From Bacillus sp. Marseille-Q3570 (lineage in GTDB: Bacteria > Bacillota > Bacilli > Bacillales > Fictibacillaceae), in contig NZ_CAMGYZ010000013.1 in the NCBI RefSeq assembly GCF_946151055.1, forward strand, positions 1-64,000: 64,000 nt of DNA, given 5' to 3'. Shown piece after piece: positions 8,304 through 16,784 of this stretch (its first letter is position 1; every line of letters starts with the position of its first letter). The notes under the pieces were generated by a model. The model was not told where the DNA came from and did not search any database. It worked only from the letters and a program-made list of their open reading frames with translations. A program made the position numbers and the translations under genes.

Positions 8304-8492
8304 TTAGAGGACAATCGTGCCGCTATTTTTGATAAAATGGGTTGTTTTAAAAATTTAGAGGACATCTGTTCCGTTATCCGGGGTAAAAATAGACTTTATT
8401 TTAATGAATAGAGGTAGATAAGGTCTCTGGTGTCCTCTAAATTCCCAATGTAAGTGTTTTTGGAGCAAATAAGGTCTCTGTTGTCCTCTAAT
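8304..8492. repeat. Four-unit palindromic repeat cluster A
   Basis: Two forward units beginning TTAGAGGACA (8304, 8355) are followed by two inverted units ATAAGGTCTCTGGTGTCC (8418) and ATAAGGTCTCTGTTGTCC (8468), each ending CTCTAA. The same forward-forward-inverted-inverted design recurs as clusters B and C, where AACGGACA replaces AGAGGACA. It fills the space between two convergent genes and has no coding potential. Confidence 0.75.
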
Positions 8493-8527
8493 TGTAGGGA
8501 TGATTTCTCCGTTTAACAACTACCATG

Positions 8528-8896
8528 TCAACGGTTCTTTTCAAGAAGTTCGATTCGATTATGAAAGGGATCGAGAAAGGAAAAGCGCTTGATTCCTGGA
8601 ATTTGTGTTTCTTCCTTGACCGATACACCACTTGCTACAAGGTGTGCTTTTACATTGTCAAGCTCGGTAACCTCGAAAGCGGGATGACGTTTGCTTTTTT
8701 CCGTATAAGGTTCCGTTCCAATATGCAATTCGATGTCCGCAACCTGGAACCATAATCCGCCATTCCTTTTCAATGCTTCCGGTTTCTCGATTTCTGTCAT
8801 TCCCAAAACCTCGCTGTAAAACCTGCGAGCTTTCTCCTCTTCCCCAGTGGGTATACAGATCTGAACATGATGAAGTCTTTTGAATTCGATTTTCAT
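8528..8896 (-). CDS. VOC-superfamily (glyoxalase/dioxygenase-fold) protein
   Basis: 122 residues, a single vicinal-oxygen-chelate module pair: LHHVQICIPTGEEEKARRFY...LGM at the start and IPGIKRFSFLDPFHNRIELLE at the end, with candidate metal ligands His-10, His-58 (ELHIG) and Glu-117 (IEL). Members include glyoxalases, fosfomycin thiol transferases and ring-cleavage enzymes; the substrate cannot be read here. Its ribosome-binding site (AGGAGGG) overlaps the stop codon of the upstream TauE/SafE gene, so the two are translated from one transcript and may act on the same sulfur or organic acid compound (inference). Confidence 0.8.
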   Translation of the reverse strand: MKIEFKRLHHVQICIPTGEEEKARRFYSEVLGMTEIEKPEALKRNGGLWFQVADIELHIGTEPYTEKSKRHPAFEVTELDNVKAHLVASGVSVKEETQIPGIKRFSFLDPFHNRIELLEKNR

Positions 8897-8897
8897 C

Positions 8898-9638
8898 CTA
8901 TAATTTCCCTCCTAGAAACTGATAGATGAGTTGAGTGAAAAGTAACACTGTGATAATCCGTAAAATCAATTTCACTACTGATTTTGATAACTTGCCAGCA
9001 AGCCGGACGGCGACTTGAGCTCCAATCAATGAACCGATGGATAACGGAATTGCTACATCCCATCGGACATATCCTGTGACATAGAAACTGATGAAGCCTC
9101 CGAAACAGCTTAGAAAAGTATTGAATCTAGTATAAGCGATGGTGCGCAGGTATGAGATTCCTTGATAAAAGAAAAGGTACATTTGAAAGGTTGCCTGACC
9201 AGGCCCGAACATGCCATCATAGGTCCCGATTCCTAATAATCCCGGATAACTCCATAATGATAATTTTTCATGTCCATCCTCTTGTTGTGGCGGTTTCTTG
9301 ATGAAAGAGGTGAGAAAAGCGATAACCAAAAGGCAGATTCCTATGATGATCATCGTCCGTTCTGATAGTGACGAAGCAATCAAACCGCCCATGATTCCTC
9401 CAATAAAGCTGAAAGGGGCGATTTTCAAGGCGGCGTTCAGCTTTACTTCTTTTCTTTTCAAGAGGACGAAAAAACTTGAAAAGGAACTGAGCATATTAGA
9501 GAATTTGTTAGAAGCAATGGCATTATGAACTGGGATTCCAGCCAGCAGCATGGCTGGCAGATTGATGAGACCACCGCTTCCAGCAAGTGTACCAATAAAT
9601 GTAGCCACAAAACCGATGAAGATTAATAATAGAGTCAT
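8898..9638 (-). CDS. TauE/SafE-family sulfite or organosulfur anion exporter
   Basis: 246 residues with about eight membrane segments. I chose the ATG six bases after GAAGAAGGT. The glycine-rich first segment (FIGTLAGSGGLINLPAM) and the second repeat's GIGTYDGMFGPGQATF are the paired inward repeats typical of TauE/SafE permeases, which move sulfite, sulfoacetate or related anions. It heads a two-gene operon with the VOC protein and is divergent from ccpC, with 122 bases between. Substrate is uncertain. Confidence 0.85.
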   Translation of the reverse strand: MTLLLIFIGFVATFIGTLAGSGGLINLPAMLLAGIPVHNAIASNKFSNMLSSFSSFFVLLKRKEVKLNAALKIAPFSFIGGIMGGLIASSLSERTMIIIGICLLVIAFLTSFIKKPPQQEDGHEKLSLWSYPGLLGIGTYDGMFGPGQATFQMYLFFYQGISYLRTIAYTRFNTFLSCFGGFISFYVTGYVRWDVAIPLSIGSLIGAQVAVRLAGKLSKSVVKLILRIITVLLFTQLIYQFLGGKL

Positions 9639-9760
9639 AATGGTACCTTCTTCCATTTTAGCGTCTATTGTTATCATATGGGAAAGTCAGCTATAATAAA
9701 ATGACGGTTTTTTTATGATCTATGATAAGAATAACTTATCAGTGAAGGTGTGAACAGTGC

Positions 9761-10636
9761 ATGCAGATGACCGAATTTAGAGTATTGAATGTGTTGGCTG
9801 CCGAATTGAATATGCGTAAAGCCTCTGAACGGCTTTATGTCTCACAGCCAGCTCTGAGTCAGAGATTGCAATCGATCGAACAGAGATGGGGAGCCAAGAT
9901 TTTTATACGATCCCAAAAAGGATTGACATTAACTCCAGCGGGGGAAAAGGTCATTGAATTCGTAAACCAGACCCTCCAGACTGAAGAGGATCTGCAGGAT
10001 GAAATTTTATCGCTTGGGGATGTCGTACACGGAACGTTGAAGATCGCTGTTGCATCGATCATTGGTCAATACTGGCTTCCGAACGTCCTTAAGGAATATG
10101 TGGAACAGTATCCGAATGTGAAAATTTCACTTGTTACAGGGTGGAGCAGCGAGGTCCAGCGGCAGCTGTTCAGTGATCATTACCATGTGGGGATCATCCG
10201 GGGTTATCCAGATTGGAAGGGACCAAAAGAGCATTTGATGAGTGATGAGCTTCATCTCGTCGATACGAAAATCCAATCTCTTGAGGAATTGAATGATACC
10301 TCCAGACCTTTCATCCAATTCAAGAGTCATTCCACCTATTATCAGGAGATACAGGACTGGTGGGTGAAGAAATTCAAGTCTCCCCCCAAACGGACAATTG
10401 TCGTCGATCAGATCGAAACCTGTAAACAGATGGCCTTGAATGGTATTGGTTATGCGATCCTTCCTTCAATAAGCTTGACCAGGCAAGACAGGAATATCCA
10501 CACAATCCCGATATTGAATGAGCATGGTGAACCCTTGAGCAGGGACACTTGGATCATCAATAGTGAGGCTTCCCATCAATTGAAGCAAGTCCGAGCATTC
10601 ATCGATCTGATCAAGTCGGTGAAACATAGAACGTAA
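9761..10636 (+). CDS. ccpC: LysR-type catabolite regulator CcpC
   Basis: 291 residues. The winged helix-turn-helix at residues 1-60 (ELNMRKASERLYVSQPALSQRLQ) is almost that of B. subtilis CcpC as I remember it, and the effector domain keeps AVASIIGQYWLPNVLK, TGWSSE and DQIETCKQMALNGIGYAILP. CcpC represses citZ and citB and responds to citrate. In B. subtilis ccpC also lies just upstream of the dapH-dapL genes, with ykuNOP in between; here those flavodoxin genes are missing and dapH follows after 76 bases. The synteny and the close sequence match make the assignment strong. Confidence 0.9.
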   Translation: MQMTEFRVLNVLAAELNMRKASERLYVSQPALSQRLQSIEQRWGAKIFIRSQKGLTLTPAGEKVIEFVNQTLQTEEDLQDEILSLGDVVHGTLKIAVASIIGQYWLPNVLKEYVEQYPNVKISLVTGWSSEVQRQLFSDHYHVGIIRGYPDWKGPKEHLMSDELHLVDTKIQSLEELNDTSRPFIQFKSHSTYYQEIQDWWVKKFKSPPKRTIVVDQIETCKQMALNGIGYAILPSISLTRQDRNIHTIPILNEHGEPLSRDTWIINSEASHQLKQVRAFIDLIKSVKHRT

Positions 10637-10712
10637 TACTTAACATCCGTAGGAAAATACGATAAAATGAACGCGATTGAAAGAAAAAACGAGCCTATAG
10701 GAGGATACACAC

Positions 10713-11432
10713 ATGAAAATGATGGATGCAAACGAAATTATCTCGTTTATTCAAAATAGTGAAAAGTCTACACCCGTAAAAGTACATATCAAAGGTGTTC
10801 TGGAAGGAATTGATTTCGGATCGAATACGAAATCATTCATTACAGGAAATACCGGAGTACTTTTTGGTGAATGGAAAGAAATAAAGGAAGCAATCGAAAA
10901 GAATGAAAAAGCGATTGAAGATTACGTGGTAGAAAATGATCGCCGTAATTCAGCGATTCCTTTGTTGGATCTGAAAGGTGTACAAGCTCGTATCGAACCA
11001 GGCGCAGTCATTCGTGACCAAGTAGAAATCGGGAAGAATGCAGTCATCATGATGGGCGCGATGATCAACATCGGTTCTGTCGTCGGAGAAGGTACGATGA
11101 TCGATATGAATGTCGTCCTTGGTGGACGTGCGACGGTCGGGAAAAACTGCCACATCGGTGCAGGTTCAGTCCTAGCCGGTGTCATTGAACCACCTTCTGC
11201 AAGCCCAGTCGTTGTTGAAGATGGTGTTGTCGTTGGAGCGAACGCGGTCATCTTAGAAGGTGTACGTGTCGGTGAAGGCTCTGTGGTAGCTGCAGGAGCG
11301 GTCGTTACAGAAGATGTACCTCCAATGTCCGTGGTTGCTGGAACACCAGCTCGCGTCATCAAGAAGATTGATGAAAAGACGAAAGGGAAGACTGAAATCA
11401 AGCAAGAGCTTCGTCAATTGAAAGAAGACTAA
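10713..11432 (+). CDS. dapH: Tetrahydrodipicolinate N-acetyltransferase
   Basis: 239 residues. N-terminal alpha/beta cap (1-85) followed by a left-handed beta-helix of hexapeptide repeats (about 90-205, e.g. [27 protein letters not shown]) that binds acetyl-CoA. It acetylates tetrahydrodipicolinate, the committed step of the acetylase branch of diaminopimelate and lysine synthesis, feeding cell wall and spore dipicolinate. AGGAGG sits eight bases before the ATG. The deacylase gene dapL follows after 18 bases, so one operon supplies consecutive enzymes. No lysine riboswitch is visible in the short leader. Confidence 0.95.
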   Translation: MKMMDANEIISFIQNSEKSTPVKVHIKGVLEGIDFGSNTKSFITGNTGVLFGEWKEIKEAIEKNEKAIEDYVVENDRRNSAIPLLDLKGVQARIEPGAVIRDQVEIGKNAVIMMGAMINIGSVVGEGTMIDMNVVLGGRATVGKNCHIGAGSVLAGVIEPPSASPVVVEDGVVVGANAVILEGVRVGEGSVVAAGAVVTEDVPPMSVVAGTPARVIKKIDEKTKGKTEIKQELRQLKED

Positions 11433-11450
11433 TAAAGGGGAGAGCGACAG

Positions 11451-12581
11451 ATGATGCCTCTCGAACAACTGATACAAATCCGACGTGCATTGCATCGGAT
11501 TCCTGAGCTGGGTTTTCAAGAGGTGAAAACCCAGCAATTTTTATTAAAATACATTGATACACTTCCTCAAGATTTTCTTCAGATTACAGAGTGGAGAACA
11601 GGGTTTCTGGTGAAAGTGGCTGGTTCTGCCCCTGAACAGACGATCGGTTATAGAACCGACATTGATGGCTTGCCGATCAGCGAGGAAACCACTTATGATT
11701 TCCGTTCTGAACATCCTGGAATGATGCATGCTTGCGGTCATGATTTTCATATGACAATCGCTTTGGGTGTATTGACACACTTTGCAACAAAACGCCCGAA
11801 AGACAATCTTTTATTCGTATTCCAACCTGCTGAAGAAGGTCCTGGAGGAGCATTGCCGATGCTGCAAAGTGATGAATTTAATGCGGAGCGCCCGGATATG
11901 ATGATGGCACTGCATATCGCTCCAAACCTTCCAGTAGGGACGGTTGGTATTAAAGAAGGGTTGCTGTTTGCTAATACTTCTGAGCTTTTCATCGATTTGA
12001 AGGGCAGGGGAGGGCATGCGGCATATCCCCATGAGGCGAATGACATGGTAGTGGCAGCAAGTCATCTGGTAACGCAGCTGCAAACGATTGTGTCCCGGAA
12101 TATGGACCCGCTCGATTCTGCGGTAGTGACCATCGGTAAAATTACAGGCGGAACAAAGCAGAATATCATTGCAGAAAACGCTCGAATCGAAGGAACGATC
12201 CGAACACTATCACCAGAAGCGATGAGTATTGTGAAGAAACGGATCGAGGCACTGGTAAACGGTATAGAATCCGGTTTTGAATGTCACGCTGCCATTGATT
12301 ATGGTGCTAACTATTATCAAGTTGATAATCACCCAATACCTACGAGGGAATTTTGTGAGTTCATGGAAAGTAATCTGCCTCAATATCCCATACGTGTTGT
12401 TGATAAAGCAATGACAGGGGAAGATTTCGGTTATTTCTTGAAAGAAATACCGGGGTTCATGTTTTGGCTAGGTGTTGACACGCCTTACGGCCTCCATCAT
12501 TCGAAAATCGAACCGCAAGAAGATGCGTTAGAGGTAGCGACTACCGTCTTGATCGGTTATTTAGAAGATAAAATGAAGTAG
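11451..12581 (+). CDS. dapL: N-acetyldiaminopimelate deacetylase
   Basis: 376 residues, M20 metallopeptidase family. Motifs include the bimetal-site [10 protein letters not shown] (around residue 87), EEGPGGA (about 128, catalytic Glu), the dimerisation lid (185-290) and C-terminal GLHHSKIEP with the last metal His. It removes the acetyl group from N-acetyl-diaminopimelate downstream of DapH in the same operon. GGGGAG precedes the first of two adjacent ATG codons; either could start. Length matches the B. subtilis YkuR protein. A terminator lies about 100 bases on. Confidence 0.93.
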   Translation: MMPLEQLIQIRRALHRIPELGFQEVKTQQFLLKYIDTLPQDFLQITEWRTGFLVKVAGSAPEQTIGYRTDIDGLPISEETTYDFRSEHPGMMHACGHDFHMTIALGVLTHFATKRPKDNLLFVFQPAEEGPGGALPMLQSDEFNAERPDMMMALHIAPNLPVGTVGIKEGLLFANTSELFIDLKGRGGHAAYPHEANDMVVAASHLVTQLQTIVSRNMDPLDSAVVTIGKITGGTKQNIIAENARIEGTIRTLSPEAMSIVKKRIEALVNGIESGFECHAAIDYGANYYQVDNHPIPTREFCEFMESNLPQYPIRVVDKAMTGEDFGYFLKEIPGFMFWLGVDTPYGLHHSKIEPQEDALEVATTVLIGYLEDKMK

Positions 12582-12684
12582 GTAATCAGAGTCCTGTGAT
12601 TAAAGGGTTCCGTTAAGAGGTGCAAAATCAAAAATAGTGATCATAATGACACGCGTTTTGTCACTGTAACTGGAATAGAGTATA

Positions 12685-12716
12685 AAAAAAGACTCGTTTA
12701 TTTGACGAGTCTTTTT
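12685..12716 (+). terminator. Rho-independent terminator
   Basis: AAAAGACTCGT/ACGAGTCTTTT stem with a TTATTTG loop and a T tract; probable end of the dapH-dapL transcript. Confidence 0.8.
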
Positions 12717-12789
12717 GTCTTTACAGAAAGGGATCTTAATTTTCTTCTTATTCCATTAAAGCTCCCTTTAAATGACTCATTTATAAAAC

Positions 12790-12975
12790 CTAACGGACAC
12801 AGAGGACCTTATTTTTATGAAATACATGTGATTACAAAATCTAACGGACACAGGAGACCTTATTTGCTCCAAAATCATCCAAAACAATAGACTTTTTTAC
12901 AAATAACGTCTCTGGTGTCCGTTAGCATACTGAAATTGGCTTTTTTGTCACAAATAACGGCTCTCCTGTCCGTTA
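12790..12975. repeat. Four-unit palindromic repeat cluster B
   Basis: Forward units CTAACGGACACAGAGGAC (12790) and CTAACGGACACAGGAGAC (12841), each continuing into CTTATTT, are followed by inverted units CAAATAACGTCTCTGGTG (12899) and CAAATAACGGCTCTCCTG (12951), each ending TCCGTTA. Spacing between units is about 50-60 bases. It is non-coding and homologous to clusters A and C. Confidence 0.8.
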
Positions 12976-13030
12976 CGCCCAATCTGCATTCCTTCTTCAA
13001 CAATCCGGCCTTTTAATGGAATTACAATAT

Positions 13031-13114
13031 TCATTTACACATCCTTATTTTACCGCAAGAAAGAGCTGCTAAAGAAAAAATGACATCAAAAATGGCAACA
13101 CAAACGGCACGCAT
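13031..13114 (-). CDS. Possible 27-residue hydrophobic peptide
   Basis: A short frame begins with ATG seven bases after AAAGGAGGT, a near-ideal ribosome-binding site, and encodes MRAVCVAIFDVIFSLAALSC plus a basic tail (GKIRMCK), shaped like a tiny membrane peptide. Its stop overlaps the ATG of a second short frame (28 codons, MNIVIPLKGRIVEEG...) that runs into repeat cluster B. No promoter is convincing and I know no homologue. It could equally be a relic of a decayed gene; the ribosome-binding site is the only real support. Confidence 0.25.
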   Translation of the reverse strand: MRAVCVAIFDVIFSLAALSCGKIRMCK

Positions 13115-13309
13115 TTTGACAACCTCCTTTGATCGTACAATAACTGTTGTCCAATAAAAATACCGTGTCATTTGTACTGTCAATTTCTCATTAATTATTT
13201 GAGAAGCCTTGATATTAAAGCAAAATTTTCTGTAGTCAATTCACAGAACATTTCTGATGTCATTAATAGGTTTTGCACCCCAAAACGGAATGGGCTCTTT
13301 TTTTATATT

Positions 13310-13403
13310 GGCACTTTACTAAAAGATTGTTGCTTTTGAGTCCTTTTAATAAACTACCTTGTGCAAGTTGATGGGAGAGCAAGGTGCGAGACTCCTGTGG
13401 GAT
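13310..13403 (+). mobile_element. One-ended fragment of the MITE-like element
   Basis: It begins GGCACTTTACTAAAAG and continues TTGTTGCTTTTGAGTC and the GTGCAAGTTGAT...GCAAGGTGCGAGACTCCT block shared with the full copies. The remaining three quarters and the opposite terminal repeat are missing. Confidence 0.7.
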
Positions 13404-13527
13404 CCATCTGAACTATTTGGACTACCTGAATAGATTTTTTAGCAAACAGATTTCCGAGCTTCCATATTATGTATAGCACTCCTTTGATGAGGTTACATTA
13501 ACAATATTCGCAGAGGAGGTGGATGAA

Positions 13528-13776
13528 ATGCCAAGAATCGGAGTAGAACAATCGTTGACAGATGTCCAGGAGGCATTGCAAAGCAAAGGGTATGAAGTAA
13601 AGCAATTACGCCAGGAACAGGATGCTGAAGATTGTGATTGCTGTGTGATCACTGGCCAGGATCAAAATGTAATGGGGATCCAAAATGCAGTAACAAAAGG
13701 TTCAGTAATCAATGCACACGGCTTTTCGGCAGATGAAGTTTGCCAACAGGTTGACCAACGTTTGAATCAACAGTAG
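13528..13776 (+). CDS. ykuS: UPF0180 family protein YkuS
   Basis: 82 residues. The ATG eight bases after AGGAGG was chosen; a GTG further up lies inside the ribosome-binding site. The sequence [21 protein letters not shown]...[17 protein letters not shown] is that of the UPF0180 family, small cytoplasmic proteins of unknown function confined to Bacilli. In B. subtilis ykuS follows dapL; here the same order holds but about 950 bases of repeat-rich DNA separate them. A hairpin with a T tail follows. Confidence 0.85.
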   Translation: MPRIGVEQSLTDVQEALQSKGYEVKQLRQEQDAEDCDCCVITGQDQNVMGIQNAVTKGSVINAHGFSADEVCQQVDQRLNQQ

Positions 13777-13810
13777 GGGATGGCATCAGCTGTCCTCTTT
13801 TCTTTTTCAA
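13776..13810 (+). terminator. Terminator of ykuS
   Basis: GGGGATGGC/GCTGTCCTC stem (with wobble pairs), ATCA loop and a TTTTCTTTTTC tail overlapping the end of the gene. Confidence 0.6.
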
Positions 13811-13882
13811 ATGTACATAATGGGCATATTTGGGTATACTTAGTTCTCAAGAATGTTTGTGATTTGAGAGGGTATTGTACAT

Positions 13883-15232
13883 ATGAATCTTCAGAATATA
13901 GGTATTCCTGAACAATTTAAACGAATTGTATTAACACCGCCAAGGATTTTAGCGTTTTCTTTTATCGCTTTGATTACACTTGGAACGTTATTGTTGAAAT
14001 TACCGATAGCTACCGAGAAAGAGATTACCTGGCTGACCGCCTTGTTCACATCGACCTCAGCTTCTACGATTACGGGGCTTGTTGTGGTTGATACAGGTTC
14101 CGTTTATACGCTGTTCGGTGAAATCGTCATTTTATGCTTGATACAAGCAGGCGGCGTAGGAATCATGACCTTTGCGGTGTTGATTGTTCTGATGCTAAGT
14201 AAAAGAATAGGGATACGATTCATGCTTTTGATCCAGCAAGCACTAAACCAATCATCCTATGGGGGAATTCTCCGGTTGGTTAAAGTCCTGTTGATTTTTG
14301 CATTCGTTTCTGAAGCGATCGGGGCACTGATTTTAATGTCTATGTGGGTACCGGAAATGGGGTGGAAACAGGGGACTTATGCAAGTATTTTTCATAGTAT
14401 CTCAGGTTTCAACAGTGCTGGTTTTTCCATATGGTCCGACAGTCTGATCAGTCACAACACCAACCCTGTCATTCTGACGGTCATCTCCACTTTATTCGTA
14501 TTGAGCGGGCTAGGATTTACAGTCATTCTCGATCTATACTATAGCAGGAAGTTCAGGGAACTTTCCCTCCATTCGAAACTGATGATCATCGGTACGGTGG
14601 TAATTAATTTTGTCGCATTGATTGTCATATTCACACTCGAGTTTACGAATGTTAAAACGATCGGTCAGATGACACTCTCCGATAAATTGTTCAATTCTTA
14701 TTTCCAGGCGGTGACTCCAAGATCGGCAGGGTTGAACTCTGTGGATGTAAGCAGTATGGAAGATGCTTCAGTCTTTTTCACAATCATCCTGATGTTCATC
14801 GGTGCAGGGAGTACCTCGACTGGCGGAGGAATCAAATTGACCACCTTCATCGCTTTATTGCTCTCAGTTGCGACCTTTTTAAGAGGGAAAAGTGAAGCGG
14901 TCATACTGGGGCGGACAATCAGTGATAGTACGATCATCCGTGCATTTGCTATAACTGTCATTTTGATGGGTATATTATTCAGCACAGTTTTCATCATGAT
15001 GATAACTGAAGACGCATCCTTCATTGAAATTTTGTTTGAAGCGGTATCGGCGATTTCAACATGCGGTCTTTCGATGGGAATCACGGGTGAATTATCTTCA
15101 GTCGGACAATTCGTCATCATCTTATTGATGTATTTTGGGAAACTTGGACCTCTCACACTTTTATTTATACTTGCAAAACCAAGTATACGCCGAAAAGTCC
15201 GCTATCCGTACGGTGAAATCATTACAGGTTGA
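13883..15232 (+). CDS. ktrD: KtrD-type potassium uptake channel subunit
   Basis: 449 residues with four repeated M1-P-M2 units of the Trk/Ktr/HKT superfamily. The four selectivity-filter loops can be read: STITGLVVVDT, GFNSAGFS, RSAGLNSV and STCGLSMGIT, with the expected glycine in each, and the gating loop GSTSTGGGIKLT in the third unit. It forms the membrane pore that needs a cytoplasmic RCK ring; the matching KtrC-like gene lies 8.7 kb downstream in this window. Length and lack of an N-terminal extension fit KtrD better than KtrB, but the two are hard to separate by eye. Confidence 0.88.
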   Translation: MNLQNIGIPEQFKRIVLTPPRILAFSFIALITLGTLLLKLPIATEKEITWLTALFTSTSASTITGLVVVDTGSVYTLFGEIVILCLIQAGGVGIMTFAVLIVLMLSKRIGIRFMLLIQQALNQSSYGGILRLVKVLLIFAFVSEAIGALILMSMWVPEMGWKQGTYASIFHSISGFNSAGFSIWSDSLISHNTNPVILTVISTLFVLSGLGFTVILDLYYSRKFRELSLHSKLMIIGTVVINFVALIVIFTLEFTNVKTIGQMTLSDKLFNSYFQAVTPRSAGLNSVDVSSMEDASVFFTIILMFIGAGSTSTGGGIKLTTFIALLLSVATFLRGKSEAVILGRTISDSTIIRAFAITVILMGILFSTVFIMMITEDASFIEILFEAVSAISTCGLSMGITGELSSVGQFVIILLMYFGKLGPLTLLFILAKPSIRRKVRYPYGEIITG

Positions 15233-15248
15233 ATTTTGTTAATCCAAA

Positions 15249-15287
15249 AAAAGCCCCGTCAAGCTATTGTAGCCTGATGGGGTTCTG
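15249..15287 (+). terminator. Terminator of ktrD
   Basis: Stem GCCCCGTCAAGCTA/TAGCCTGATGGGGT with one mismatch and a short loop, 14 bases after the stop codon, followed by TCTGTTT. Confidence 0.7.
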
Positions 15288-15291
15288 TTTG

Positions 15292-15350
15292 GTGCCAGGT
15301 ACACTTTTGTAACTCAACAGCACCAAGGGATCTGAAAGTGTACCTGGCAC
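15292..15350. repeat. 16-bp perfect inverted repeat
   Basis: GTGCCAGGTACACTTT and its exact complement AAAGTGTACCTGGCAC are separated by 27 bases between the convergent ktrD and chaB genes. It has no T tail, so it is not an ordinary terminator; it resembles the REP-like GTGCC-ended palindromes scattered in Bacillaceae genomes. Confidence 0.75.
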
Positions 15351-15353
15351 TGA

Positions 15354-15557
15354 TCAGCTATCCTTTTTTACCCAGTTGTCGTTTTCGTTCTTTTCGTATT
15401 TTTCTTTCACGGCATTCCATGCTACTTTATGTGCGGTTTTCTCCTGTTCATATTGTTTGCTGGCTGAGTTGAATGCTTCTTTATAAATTTCGCGTGCATG
15501 TTTTGGAAGATTGTTTTTGACTTGATCAGGAAGTTCTTCATGAGAATCATATGGCAT
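15354..15557 (-). CDS. chaB: ChaB family protein
   Basis: 67 residues: MPYDSHEELPDQVKNNLPKHAREIYKEAFNSA... with the later ETAHKVAW-like segment (KTAHKVAWNAVKEKY) is the compact ChaB fold. Escherichia coli ChaB was linked to the cation antiporter ChaA, but the Bacillus proteins have no demonstrated role. It lies between a potassium channel gene and a mechanosensitive channel gene, a setting that suits a cation or osmotic role (inference only). Its start follows AGGAGGG. Confidence 0.85.
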   Translation of the reverse strand: MPYDSHEELPDQVKNNLPKHAREIYKEAFNSASKQYEQEKTAHKVAWNAVKEKYEKNENDNWVKKDS

Positions 15558-15612
15558 AAAAAGTACCCTCCTTTTGTGAAGAAGGGTACCCGTATATTCA
15601 GTCTTATAAACA

Positions 15613-16455
15613 TTATTGATTTTCGTTCTTGTGTACGTAGACTTGATGTGGGAACGGGATTTCGATGCCGTTTGCGTCCAATGCTTCCTTCAGTGCTTTG
15701 CGTAGCTCTCGCTCCACGCCCCATTGCATATCATTCTTCGTTTTTGCGATTACCCGGAGGACTACATCAGAGGAACCTAGTGATTGTACGCCAAGGACAT
15801 TGGGACCTTCAACGATCTCTTCATTTGTCTCGGCGATCCGGTCACATGCTTCTTGCAAGACACCAATCGCTTTATCGATATTGTCATCATAAGAAATGCC
15901 GATATCCACCACCGCTCTCATATTTCCCCGAGTGTGGTTGCTGATGGCACTGATTTCACGGTTCGGAACGTAATGCAGGGTTCCGTCAAATCCACGGATG
16001 TGTGTCGTCCTCAACCCAGTGTCTTCTACAATGCCGTCAAAGCCAGCTGCCGTTACATAATCACCTACGTCCAGCTGTTTTTCCAATAGGATGAAAAAAC
16101 CGGTGACAACATCACTGACAAGTCCCTGCGCGCCGAATCCGATCGCTAAACCGATGATACCAGCACCAGCCAATAGACCGGTGACATCCAGTTCAAAAGT
16201 TCCCATGACGGCCACTACTAAAATAAAGATGAGTGCGTAAGAAAAGATGCTTTTCGTTATACTTTTCAGTGTAATCGCTCGACCGGCTGACATATTGTTG
16301 CGATTCTGGACTTTTTCAAATGATTTATTGATGACCCGGTTACCAACCACTCTTACGATCAGGAACGCAATCAAGATGAATAGCAACTTAAACGTCAATA
16401 TTCCCGCATCTTTCAAAATCTCAGCCCAATCAATCTTCGATAATAATTCTTCCAA
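15613..16455 (-). CDS. ykuT: Small-conductance mechanosensitive channel (MscS family)
   Basis: 280 residues. Three membrane segments (about 18-38, 65-85, 90-118); the third is the Gly/Ala-rich pore helix AGAGIIGLAIGFGAQGLVSD, followed by the beta-domain (DYVTAAGFDGIVEDTGLRTT) and the alpha/beta C-terminal vestibule. It should open under membrane tension to release solutes on hypo-osmotic shock. The gene order ykuS-(insert)-ykuT-ykuU follows B. subtilis, so the name YkuT is supported by synteny. ChaB follows 55 bases downstream on the same strand. Confidence 0.9.
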   Translation of the reverse strand: MEELLSKIDWAEILKDAGILTFKLLFILIAFLIVRVVGNRVINKSFEKVQNRNNMSAGRAITLKSITKSIFSYALIFILVVAVMGTFELDVTGLLAGAGIIGLAIGFGAQGLVSDVVTGFFILLEKQLDVGDYVTAAGFDGIVEDTGLRTTHIRGFDGTLHYVPNREISAISNHTRGNMRAVVDIGISYDDNIDKAIGVLQEACDRIAETNEEIVEGPNVLGVQSLGSSDVVLRVIAKTKNDMQWGVERELRKALKEALDANGIEIPFPHQVYVHKNENQ

Positions 16456-16588
16456 GTTATCAGCTCCTTGACTCTAGTAACAAACTAGTAATACTATAAC
16501 GAAATCTGAGAGTTGCGTGCAATTGATAAGACGTATAATGAGTATATCCTTTGAGATGGTATTCGAAACAAGTTAGAATAAATGGTGT

Positions 16589-16640
16589 GACATGCTTAAA
16601 GTGTTTACTTATAGCTATTTTTGGTTATAGTAAGCATGTC
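16589..16640. repeat. Long hairpin upstream of the peroxiredoxin gene
   Basis: GACATGCTTA and TAAGCATGTC form a perfect 10-bp inverted repeat closing a 32-base loop that can pair further (TACTTATA with TATAGTA). It lies between the divergent ykuT and ykuU genes, about 35 bases before the ykuU promoter. Confidence 0.55.
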
Positions 16641-16652
16641 GAGCATGCTATA

Positions 16653-16667
16653 TTAAATTAATTCTCA
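16653..16667. promoter_or_regulatory. Possible Fur/PerR-family operator
   Basis: TTAAATT-A-ATTCTCA resembles the 7-1-7 boxes of the Fur/PerR/Zur family; the right half is good, the left half only partly matches. It sits directly upstream of the -35 box of a peroxiredoxin gene, a typical PerR-type target. Confidence 0.3.
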
Positions 16668-16674
16668 TTTAATA

Positions 16675-16703
16675 TTGACTATTAACTAGATAGAGACTAT
16701 AAT
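16675..16703 (+). promoter_or_regulatory. Sigma-A promoter of ykuU
   Basis: TTGACT and a perfect TATAAT separated by 17 bases, about 80 bases before the start codon. Confidence 0.8.
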
Positions 16704-16784
16704 ATAGCATGTACAATAATTGTGAGGAAAGTTCGGCTTAAGTGCCGATCTTACATTACAAACATTTTTTTGGAGGGATTACGA

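Noticed and set aside
10640-10712. Lysine riboswitch before dapH
   Set aside because: The leader is too short (about 75 bases) and shows no L-box structure or terminator.
10922-11401. 159-codon antisense frame within dapH
   Set aside because: It arises from the GC-rich hexapeptide-repeat codons of dapH; no start signal and low-complexity Thr/Pro composition.
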